Positions 14,255-25,800 of a DNA stretch of 64,000 bases are shown here, piece after piece. A program made the translations under genes and the position numbers. Each line of letters opens with the position of its first letter. The stretch's first letter is position 1. The DNA comes from Cololabis saira (lineage: Eukaryota; Chordata; Actinopteri; Beloniformes; Belonidae), in NCBI RefSeq assembly GCF_033807715.1, contig NC_084587.1, positions 27,655,017 to 27,719,016 on the forward strand. Reading direction: 5' to 3'. The notes beneath the pieces are model-generated. The model saw nothing but the letters and a program-made list of their open reading frames with translations. It was not told the origin of the DNA and did no database searches.

Positions 14255-17200
14255 AGACATGGTAATGACGGCTCTAAATAAAATAAAATAACATATATAC
14301 AATTAAAAAAACTGAAAGGTGCAGCAGTATGAGGTAGACATGGTAATGACGGCTCTAAATAAAATAAAATAATACAATTTTTTAAAAACTGAAAGGTGCA
14401 GCAGTGTGAGGTAGACATGGTAATGATGGCTCTAAATAGAATAAAATAACATATATACAATTTTTTTTAAACTGAAAGGTGCAGCAGTATGAGGTAGACA
14501 TGGTAAAGACGGCTCTAAATAAAATAAAATAACATACAATTTTTTTTAAACTGAAAGGTGCAGCAGTATGAGGTAGACATGGTAATGACGGCTCTAAATA
14601 AAATAAAATAACATATACAATTTTTTTTAAACTGAAAGGTGCAGCAGTATGAGGTAGACATGGTAATGACGGCTCTAAATAAAATAAAATAACATATACA
14701 ATTTTTTTTAAACTGAAAGGTGCAGCAGTATGAGGTAGACATGGTAATGACGGCTCTAAATAAAATAAAATAACATAAAAAAAATTTTAAACTGAAAGGT
14801 GCAGCAGTATGAGGTAGACATGGTAATGACGGCTCAAAATAAAATAACATATATATAATTTTTTTTTAAACTGAAAGGTGCAGCAGAATGAGGTAGACAT
14901 AGTAATGACGGCTCTAAATAAAATAAAATAACATATAAACAATTTTTTTTAAACTGAAAGGTGCAGCAGTATGAGGTAGACATAGTAATGACGACTCTAA
15001 ATAAAATAAAATAACATATATACAATTTTTTTTAAACTGAAAGGTGCAGCAGAATGAGGTAGACATGGTAATGACGGCTCTAAATAAAATAACATACTTT
15101 TTTTTTTAAACTGAAAAGTGCAGCAGTATGAGGTAGACATGGTAATGACGGCTCTAAATAAAATAAAATAATAAAATTTTTTAAAAACTGAAAGGTGCAG
15201 CAGTATGAGGTAGACATGGTGATGACGGCTCTAAATAAAATAAAATAACATATATACAATTTTTTTTAAACTGAAAAGTGCAGCAGGATGAGGTAGACAT
15301 GGTAATGACGGCTTTAAATAAAATAAAATAACATATATACAATTAAAAAAACTGAAAGGTGCAGCAGTATGAGGTAGACATGGTAATGACGGCTCTAAAT
15401 AAAATAAAATAACATATATACAATTAAAAAAACTGAAAGGTGCAGCAGTATGAGGTAGACATGGTAATGACGGCTCTAAATAAAATAAAATAATACAATT
15501 TTTTAAAAACTGAAAGGTGCAGCAGTATGAGGTAGACATGGTAATGACGGCTCTAAATAAAATAACATAAAAAATTTTTTAAACTGAAAGGTGCAGCAGT
15601 ATGAGGTAGACATGGTAATGACGGCTCAAAATAAAATAACATATATACAATTTTTTTTTAAACTGAAAGGTGCAGCAGAATGAGGTAGACATGGTAATGA
15701 CGGCTCTAAATAAAATAACATAATTTTTTTTTAAACTGAAAGGTGCAGCAGAATGAGGTAGACATAGTAATGACGGCTCTAAATAAAATAAAATAACATA
15801 TAAACAATTTTTTTTAAACTGAAAGGTGCAGCAGTATGAGGTAGACATAGTAATGACGACTCTAAATAAAATAAAATAACATATATACAATTTTTTTTAA
15901 ACTGAAAGGTGCAGCAGAATGAGGTAGACATGGTAATGACGGCTCTAAATAAAATAACATAATTTTTTTTTAAACTGAAAGGTGCAGCAGAATGAGGTAG
16001 ACATGGTAATGACGGCTCTAAATAAAATAACATAATTTTTTTTTAAACTGAAAGGTGCAGCAGAATGAGGTAGACATAGTAATGACGGCTCTAAATAAAA
16101 TAAAATAACATATAAACAATTTTTTTTAAACTGAAAGGTGCAGCAGTATGAGGTAGACATAGTAATGACGACTCTAAATAAAATAAAATAACATATATAC
16201 AATTTTTTTTAAACTGAAAGGTGCAGCAGAATGAGGTAGACATGGTAATGACGGCTCTAAATAAAATAACATACTTTTTTTTTTAAACTGAAAAGTGCAG
16301 CAGTATGAGGTAGACATGGTAATGACGGCTCTAAATAAAATAAAATAATAAAAAATTTTAAAAACTGAAAGGTGCAGCAGTATGAGGTAGACATGGTGAT
16401 GACGGCTCTAAATAAAATAAAATAACATATATACAATTTTTTTTAAACTGAAAAGTGCAGCAGGATGAGGTAGACATGGTAATGACGGCTTTAAATAAAA
16501 TAAAATAACATATATACAATTAAAAAAACTGAAAGGTGCAGCAGTATGAGGTAGACATGGTAATGACGGCTCTAAATAAAATAAAATAACATATATACAA
16601 TTAAAAAAACTGAAAGGTGCAGCAGTATGAGGTAGACATGGTAATGACGGCTCTAAATAAAATACAATAATACAATTTTTTAAAAACTGAAAGGTGCAGC
16701 AGTATGAGGTAGACATGGTAATGACGGCTCTAAATAAAATAACATTAAAAAATTTTTAAACTGAAAGGTGCAGCAGTATGAGGTAGACATGGTAATGACG
16801 GCTCAAAATAAAATAACATATATACAATTTTTTTTTAAACTGAAAGGTGCAGCAGAATGAGGTAGACATGGTAATGACGGCTCTAAATAAAATAACATAA
16901 TTTTTTTTTAAACTGAAAGGTGCAGCAGAATGAGGTAGACATAGTAATGACGGCTCTAAATAAAATAAAATAACATATAAACAATTTTTTTTAAACTGAA
17001 AGGTGCAGCAGTATGAGGTAGACATAGTAATGACGACTCTAAATAAAATAAAATAACATATATACAATTTTTTTTAAACTGAAAGGTGCAGCAGAATGAG
17101 GTAGACATGGTAATGACGGCTCTAAATAAAATAACATACTTTTTTTTTTAAACTGAAAGGTGCAGCAGTATGAGGTAGACATGGTAATGACGGCTCTAAA

Positions 17201-17660
17201 TAAAATAAAATAATACAATTTTTTAAAAACTGAAAGGTGCAGCAGTATGAGGTAGACATGGTGATGACGGCTCTAAATAAAATAAAATAACATATATACA
17301 ATTTTTTTTAAACTGAAAAGTGCAGCAGGATGAGGTAGACATGGTAATGACGGCTCTAAATAAAATAAAATAACATATATACAATTAAAAAAACTGAAAG
17401 GTGCAGCAGTATGAGGTAGACATGGTAATGACGGCTCTAAATAAAATAAAATAATACAATTTTTTAAAAACTGAAAGGTGCAGCAGTATGAGGTAGACAT
17501 GGTAATGACGGCTCTAAATAAAATAAAATAACATATATACAATTTTTTTTAAACTTAAAGGTGCAGCAGGATGAGGTAGACATGGTAATGACAGCTCTAA
17601 ATAAAATAAAATAATACAATTTTTTAAAAAGTGAAAGGTGCAGCAGAATGAGGCAGACAT
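14255..17660. repeat. 3.4-kb minisatellite derived from a LINE segment
   Basis: About 43-45 head-to-tail copies of a 73-83 bp unit. Each unit contains 'gaggtagacatggtaatgac', then 'ggctctaaataaaataaaat', an 'aacatatatacaa' plus T-run spacer of variable length, and 'aaactgaaaggtgcagcag'. Variants (acgactc/acggctc, taaaaaac/ttttttaaac, gtatg/gaatg/ggatg) are arranged in blocks; one block of variants repeats with an exact offset of 1,177 bp (for example 'gctttaaata' at 15311 and 16488). The same unit occurs once in a LINE copy at about 62400-62465. Reverse-strand open frames of 60-110 codons are by-products of the periodicity, not genes. Confidence 0.97.
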
Positions 17661-17769
17661 GATTATTGTTGGAAGGTGCATTGTTGCAGCTTGTTGTCTT
17701 TATTTATTGAAAGATAAGGAAGCCAAAAGTTTTTTTTTGTTTCTTATTTATTTAAATACAAAATCAATA

Positions 17770-17900
17770 GCATGGTGTGGCCTGTAGGGGGCAACAGTCC
17801 TCCCAGCTGGGTGTGTGAGCAGCAGCAGAAGAAGAGCGGCTGTTTTCAGTGGTCGTGGGTTTTGTCGCATCTGGCGCGAACAGAAACTTGAGTTTCAAGG
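17770..17900 (+). promoter_or_regulatory. Putative promoter and 5' untranslated exon of the SIM/Cys-rich gene
   Basis: A GC-richer block begins about 110 bases after the minisatellite and ends in the donor 'caag|gtaagg' (intron from 17901). The first coding exon starts at 18171 after an acceptor ('ccttgttag'), so a spliced untranslated exon fits. At 17871-17880 the sequence 'ctggcgcgaa' matches an E2F-type site on the reverse strand (TTCGCGCC). There is no TATA box. The start site is inferred. Confidence 0.5.
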
Positions 17901-18179
17901 TAAGGAAACTGATTTTTGCTACCAAAAGTGTCATGGAAATCTTTTGTATCGCTTTAACAGACCTACACGTAAAATAAAACAGTTAAGTTTTCTTTATTTG
18001 AATGTGTCTTTCTATCTTTCTTGTATTAATCAGGAACTCTAGCTTGTATAAATGACAAAAACTCCGCAACCAGAACGTGGCATTTTTATTGAATTACACC
18101 AGGTACCAGACCCGCGGTTTCACCAACATATAACATCTGCTTTTATAGCCCTGTGGGATTTCCTTGTTAGATACTTGTG

Positions 18180-19833
18180 ATGTGCACACCTGGGGAAAGT
18201 GGAGAAATAATCATCCTCAGTGATGATGAAGAGGACATGGACTCGGAGACTGAGGCGTCCTGCCTCATTGTGGAGGCGGAGGATGTGAAGAAGGCTGGTG
18301 AGGATGGATTTATTTTACACGTCTGCTCGTTGTGCAAATAGTTTGTGTTTTAGATGATAAACAGTGGTTCCCTGCGTGTGTTTCAGACGGCGTGTCGCCC
18401 CCTGGCGGCCTGGAGGAGGACCTGGTCGTCACCTTCTCCCGCCGCGCTGACGTGCTCCCTCACGCCCGCTACGACTGTCCCATACACGCCTTCACGTGAG
18501 GAGAGAGCACACACATCATCACTCACATCCTCCAGCACTGATTTAGACGGTGGCCGAGACCCGCCATGGCTGAAAATAAAAGAAACGCTGCAAACAGAAA
18601 CAAACGCTGCTGCAAATAAAATAAACGCTTAGCAAATAAAAGAAACGCTGCAAACAAAAAGAAACGTCGCTGCAAATAAAAGAAACGTTGCAAATATAAA
18701 GAAACCCCGCTGCAACGACGCAAATAAAAAAGCCACAACGGAAGTGAATTACCGGGGACTATTTTTGCTGATGCACCGGTGTACATGGCCTAACACATTA
18801 AAAATGACACGTAGCGACATTGAACACTAACCTTTTCACTTATTTTCTTGTTCTTTGTTCTTCTAAAGGCCAAAATATGGTTCTGCGTCAAAACTGCGTC
18901 GTGCCTACGGCGTGTGGTTTTCGTCCACGCAGACCACACGCCGTCACCTGCGCCGTCACTGACGTTCACCTCCCGAAAATTGTAACTACGCGTCGAGCGA
19001 CGCAGACCACACGCAGACTGAGAGGGCTGTGATTGGTTCGCTTTGAAGCGAAGCATTTTCGATTTCCGGTTTGAAGCAGTCATGAACTTTCAGGGCTCTT
19101 TTCTTCGTTTATGTGTGATTTTTTTTTTTTTTTTTTTCCCACAATAGTTGTCCTTATCTCTTTGATTCACTGTGACTGGAAAAAGTCGGATAAACCATTC
19201 AGAAAAAGATCGCTAACTATCGGTCACGGGGGGTACTGCACCGCGACGAAATGGAGAGACAGAGAAGTCCGAAGGGTTCACGTCGGCGTCACGGCTGCGG
19301 CGTGTGCTCTGCGTTGGTGTGACGCAGAAGCTTAATTCAGCCTTTATTCCTCGCTCTTCTTATTTCTTCCTTTTCACTTACGCTCTCTTCGTCTTCTTCT
19401 TCTCCTCATGTAAAAAACACCGATGCATCAGCAAAAATAGTCCCCGGTATTTCACATCCGTTGTGGCTTTTTTTTTTGCGTTGTTTTTTTATTTTATTTG
19501 CAGCAGGGTTTCTTTATATTTGCAGCGTTTATTTTATTTTCAGCAATGGCAGTTCTCGGCCACCGTAGATTTAGACTCCCACGACAGATAATCACAAAAC
19601 TCCCGCTCTGTCTCTCAGGGCTGCAGATTGTGAGACTGAGGCTCCAGTGGACAATAATCATCGGATTTGTGATCAGTGCTTCTGTTACATCTGCGATAAG
19701 CTGGCATCGTCGGTAGGTATCAAGTGTGCTAACAGTTTACACATCCATTTCGCAGCTTTCTGAAAGCAAACATGAAAAGGACTTATCTGTTTTATCTATG
19801 TTCACAACGCCAGCCCAAATCTGATTTAAAAAA

Positions 19834-19864
<31 letters not shown>

Positions 19865-22800
19865 TTTTTTAAGCACATCCAAACACACGGTGCGCCTGAA
19901 ATGCCATACTAAACAGTATATACTAAAAAGTATTCTTAAGTTCGGCACACTTTTGAAAAAACATCAGTAGTGTGCATTAATTCGGACGTACTATTAAGAG
20001 TGCACACGTCACTTCCTGCCGGTGGGAGGAAGTGACGTGTTCCCGTTTATCTAGGTTGAAACAAGATGACATTATATAATATTATTATATACTAATATTA
20101 ATATTATTATACTTAATATTATACTTATGACATATACGTATAACTTAGTAACCAAACACCGCTGCATTGCATTGTGGGAAGTTTCTGCTTAGCTAGTTTC
20201 CATCAATCCACACTAATACATTTCTCCAGAATGAGTATAGATAGTACATACTATTGAGTACGTACTAATGTTTCGGACGCACTAAAAAATCTCACATACT
20301 GTTTTTGCTACTCATTAGGGTGAAAGTATGCAATTTCAGGCGCAGCCACAATCTTTTCTTTCTGATGGAATGTTGGCATCATATTTAGCAGGTGATCAAA
20401 TCCTCTATTTGTGTTCTTGATGATGTCCCATGATCCACATGGTTTTCTATAGTAACCAACACACATGGTCCTAATGTAAATTGATAAAAATGGAGGGTGG
20501 TGAACTGGCATTGCTACTGTTGCAGATGGTTATGTGGAGCCATGATGCTGGTTTTCTACCAGAGACAGAGGCTGTTTCTGTGTACTGTTTTAATCCAGGC
20601 AGTTGTAGCTGCTGGTGTGTCAGTACAGCAGGGACCATGGTCGAGGCAGGTTAAGCTGTTACCTGATGGACAACTAAAGCCAGCTAATGGAGGAATACCC
20701 CGCGGCTTCCACCGCTCTGCTCTTAGTCGTTGTGATGCATTTCAGATGATACAAAACACGACCTAAAATCTTCGTGAGGAGACTGTTCAGGTTGAGACAC
20801 TTCTGTGCAAATCTGACTGTATTCACATTTGAAACTGGGGAGGTTTGAACAGTGTAGCTACATAGATTCAGCTGAATGTACGGCATCAGTCCAGCTGGAA
20901 GCGTCCGGGTCTTCCTCATCAGTTGCTGTTTCATTTGTAAGCTGGTTTTAACTACAAGCGCTGCTTGTCCCTGGAGTGAAGTGCGGCTCTGTGCTCATAA
21001 CTATGGTGGGCAAATGATCAGAAAGTTGTTAAATTCTCACACTTCTCACTTGGTTATGGAAAGGGGTGCGGGGCCCTTCCATACACAACCAGTCGCTCCT
21101 TTTTCTTTTTTTTTTTTTTTTTTTTTTGATATTTATTGTTTTTCCTTTTACAAAGCATTTTTATAAAATAACAACATGAACATGGGGTGTTTTCTGTCAC
21201 AATTTACAGCAAAGTAATTAACCAATCAAGTACAAAAGAAACTTAAACAAAATAAGGACGTTTCAGAGAGATGTACATTTTCCATTGCTTCCAGATGTCG
21301 TTGAATTTTGATTGCTGGAGCCTCATTGAAAAAGTGATTCTTTCCATTACATACAGATCATAAATAATATCATACCATTCATCTATAGATGGGGCGTCTG
21401 GCTTGAGCCACTTCTTTGTAATTGCTTTCCTTGCTGCTAGACTCAGTATTCCCAATATATATCTATTTTTCACATTTGCATTAGCCGAGTGTACCAGCCC
21501 AAAAAGAAGTTCGTCCCATTTAAATGTAATGTCAGTTCCAAATACAATTACTAGTTCTGAATATACCTTGCGCCAGAATATATTTATTTTTGGACAAGCC
21601 CAGAACAAATGATAGTGATTTGCTTCCTGAGAACTACACAACCTCCAACAGCTAGAAGATCCTGTATGGTGGCCATGCTGAGCAGGTGTAATGAAATATC
21701 TGGTGAGACACTTCCAGCCGAAAGATCTCCATGAGTTTGAGCATGATATCCTCCACTGAAATTCACAGTATTTAATCCAGGTATCTTCTGAAAGGCAGCT
21801 GTTGGTTTCCCTGTCCCATTTTTGTTTTATATATGTGGTATTCACTTTTTTCATTTCCTGCAGGCCTCTATAGAGTCTAGAGATTACTTTAAGCTTGGAG
21901 TCTGTTCTATACGCACTGATAAATACTTTTAATAAACTGTTGTCAAATGTCTTTTGACTTTTTAATATAGTGCTGTTTAGATGGTGGCGTACCTGAAGAA
22001 ATCTAAAAAAGTCACTATTATTGAGACCATGTAGTCTTTTCAACTCCTCAAAGCTCTTCAGTGTTGTCTGTTTGAACAAGGTACAATATGAGGAGAGACC
22101 CCGGCTAACCCATCCCCTATAGTTGGCATCCATCTTATTTGGGGCAAAGTCAAGATCGTAGCAGCACCATTTCAAAATCTTTACCTCTTCTAACATATCA
22201 TTTCTAGTGATAACGTTTAACCATGTTTTCAGTGATAAGTTGATCCATTTATTTCCTGTTTCCATCAAACTTTTAATTTGTCTTTTATCTCCTATTCTTG
22301 CTTGAATTGGCATCGTCCCCGATATGTTTTCCTCGATTTCCTTCCATCTTGCCTTGTAATCTGAGACGCACCAACAGAAAAGGATCCTTAGCTGGGCCGA
22401 TACATAATAATCTTTTAGGCAGGGAAGAGCCAGTCCACCCTTATTTTTTGATAATTGAAGAGTTTGGAACCTTATTCTCGGTTTTTTCCCCTGCCAAATA
22501 TAACGTGACAATAATTTATCCCATTCATTGAATTGTTTATCATTAATTTCAATTGGGAGGGTCTGAAATAGATATAATATCCTTGGCAAGATGTTCATTT
22601 TTACCGATTCAATTCGAGATTCAAAACTTAATATTGGAATAAGATTCCATCTTTTCATGTCTTCTTTTAATTTCTTATTCAATAGATCAAAATTTAAGTT
22701 GTATAAGTTGGATAAATTTTTTGGGATGTTTACTCCCAGATACTTCATACGCTCCAGATCCCATTTCAGTTGAATCTTAGAAGTAATGTTTTGGCTAGGT

Positions 22801-25800
22801 TTGTAATTGAAGTTTAGTACTTGGGTCTTTTGAATGTTAAGTTTATAGCCTGAGACTGAGCCAAAAGCATCTAAGAATGATAGTAGCTTCAAAATTGAGT
22901 TTTCGGGGTTTGACAGACTAATTAAAACGTCATCAGCAAATAAAGAAATCTTGTATTCTTGGTCTAATATTTTTATTCCAGTAATATTATTGTTCTGAGT
23001 AATCCCCTGACTTAAGTCGCTCCTTTTTCATGCCTTTTGGTCTAACTCTGGAGGTGGGGAAAAAAAGAGGTGATCAGATTTTACGCCAAAGGGGAGAAAT
23101 GATGGATGGATGGATGGATGGATGGATGGGCCTTCTGACTGCAGGTGCAACTTGATTGGCTGCTGCATATGTTGAACCGGGAAAGTTGAAATTCGCTCCA
23201 ACTTTTGATGGAGTCAACACTATCAATGAGATGCACGCAACCCAGATTTCAGTGCGGCAATGGATGATGATGCCCCATTTATAGTCTGTTGAGGGGGACG
23301 CCTAGGACTATTTGATGGAGAGATTGAATGCAGCCATAAACTGAGCCACACTCCCCCATTCATGCTTGATTCACACAGCAGCAAATTCAAGGCAATACTT
23401 CATAACTTTTGTGGAAAGATAAATATAGGGAATGCATTTTATATTCTAAAGTTCACAAAGTACATAATGTTACCATCGTGTAAGCATCAATATAACTTTA
23501 ACTCCTTTAGTTTAATCAACTTCCCACACGAGTAAAGAAGTAGACACCGTGATCTTCTGTCTTCATGTAGATGGTGGGTTAGCAGAAGCATCAAGAATGT
23601 GACCAGGTTAACCCACATCTATGAAGATGTGAGGAAAAGAAGCACAAATTTGTAGTCATACGTCATACACTACTACTACTACACTACTAGGCATTCTCCT
23701 TGATTGAAATTTTGATTGAAAATGGCACCTCTAAGCCCCCCCCATTCGGTCCGAATGATACGGATTGGTCTTAGAGGAAGCGCCACTTTCAAATCTTGCT
23801 AGCTCTAGGAAGACTGCATAGAATAACCTTAAATATGCACAAATAACACTTTTTTGGGGATCTTAACCAAAAGCTCAGAGAAAAAGAGCTTTCATCCCTT
23901 CCAGTTATAATAACCTGCTGTGTCGTCAAGGAGACTGTTATAGAAACGTGATTATCATCAGTGGTACCAGAATCCTCACGCTAAACCCACTGGTTTTCTT
24001 GTAGATGATCTCTCGTTGCAGGGCCAATAAATCGATCACGGTTATTGAGCATGACATTAACATTTCGAGAAAACACTGATTGAATTTCACAAAGTAACAT
24101 AATATATAGAAACCTAACGGCATTCTTCCTGTCTCCTCTGTCATTGTTGTTGTTTTAATTTAATGAATGTGACTCCTCACAGCACATTGCACGGAGCTCA
24201 AGTTGAACTTTGTTTCAGGATTGCTGGTTTCGTGTATGCAAGGACAGGTGTTTGTAGGATTTTTCTGTCTTTCTTGGGCCAGTATGTAAAGGCCAATGGG
24301 GTAAAATTGGTGGCTCACTTCTGCGTCATTGTTACAGCATGGAATGGTTTAATAAGATGGTTTTTATGATCTTGCAGATGCCCCATATACCAAACTTTCA
24401 TGCTCAAGCCTTAAAAAAGAGAATTTTCCATAATGTCCTCTTGAACTGCAAACATTAGTTTTACAGTTTCTTATTTTGTCTATGGAATTAAAGTAGGGGA
24501 AAAAGTCCAAAAGCAACGACAATATAGCTTTGTTCATATAGTTTTAACACATGAAAACAGTATTGTTAAACATGAGTACACTGAATCCTATCCCTGTGAA
24601 ATAAGTCATGTTTGAAGGAGCTGTATGTAAGAGCAATAATAAAACTAATCATAAAATGACCCCGATATGTCAACAGACATTTAAAAATCATGTTAATTTC
24701 AAATACTTATGTCACTGACAACAGCACTCAAGCCAGGATATTCCAGTTTAAAAAGAGGAGTTGCAGCCCTCAACTGATGTTTATGTTGTCATTTTTTGTT
24801 TTGGTCTGAAGCTCCACCCTCCACCTATCTCCCAATCATGAAGTCAGTATTGTTTCGGCATCCGGGTTGCCAGCTCGGCTCTAATTATCGCAGCCATGGC
24901 AGCCTACATTCCTGCTGCATTCTGCAGCCTACCTGGCAACCTCTGGTCGGGGGGAGGAGGGGGAGGGTACACGCCGCTCAACAATATTTTGAAAGTGACT
25001 GCAGTACCAGTTTTGGCCATTTCTTACAGACAGCTCCTTTAATTGATACTTGTTGTTTTTTTTAGAAAAGCCTCTACAGATACAGCTAAACGTGGGTTAA
25101 TGTCAATTTTCTCTGCTTTTGGAGGCACAGAGCTGTTGGGAGTTCATTTCATTACATGCCTTTTATGTTTCTGTGAGTTGAAAGGTGTGATAATTGGAAT
25201 GTCTGCATTGATAATATGGAAGAAAATGGTAGGGGAGTTTCTCCTTTTCAAATTATGTTAAGTGTTGCCTGATCACTGATTGTCAAAGCTTTTTAGCTTC
25301 ATCAGGTAATTGTTAGTCCTCAGCATTACATTTGCACTTGTAACAGACGTACTGTTGTGGTATCCTTTAAACCAAGAATATATTTGGGAAGATTCCCTTA
25401 AAAAACCAACAACACATGCATAAAGCAGCATAGTATTTACATTTACTGAGTTCACTATTCAAAGTTTTAATTGTGTAAAGAAAAAGAATAATCTCAGGTC
25501 ATTTCTTTGCTTTCAGAGTATTGCGCTTAAAACCATGATCGTATTCAGCATGCAGCAGGGCTGGAATTGAATTTATTTTTGTTTTTATCCAAAGCATGAC
25601 AGAAAAATATAAATATAATTGAACTCTCTGTCAATTGAATTTGAAAAAAATCCCCTAAAAGTTGTGAATTCAGAAATATTCTTTTGATCTTTTGTGTCTT
25701 TTTTTTATCTTAAGTAGTGATGGTGTTTGTGGTTTTTTTCAGTGTGTGATGTGGTGTCACAGAGGAATATGTCACTGCAACAGCCACAAGAAAAGCGACT

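Noticed and set aside
14248..17542. Row of reverse-strand frames of 60-111 codons with repeated protein text; also the look of a CRISPR-like array
   Set aside because: They follow the minisatellite period and its AT-rich unit. Units are 73-83 bp without unique spacers between conserved short repeats, in a fish genome.
18354..18632. 92-codon forward frame
   Set aside because: It is a wrong-frame reading of the coding exon 18387-18495 running on into the transposon that fills the intron.
21403..22773. Forward frames inside the L1
   Set aside because: Shadows of the reverse-strand ORF2.
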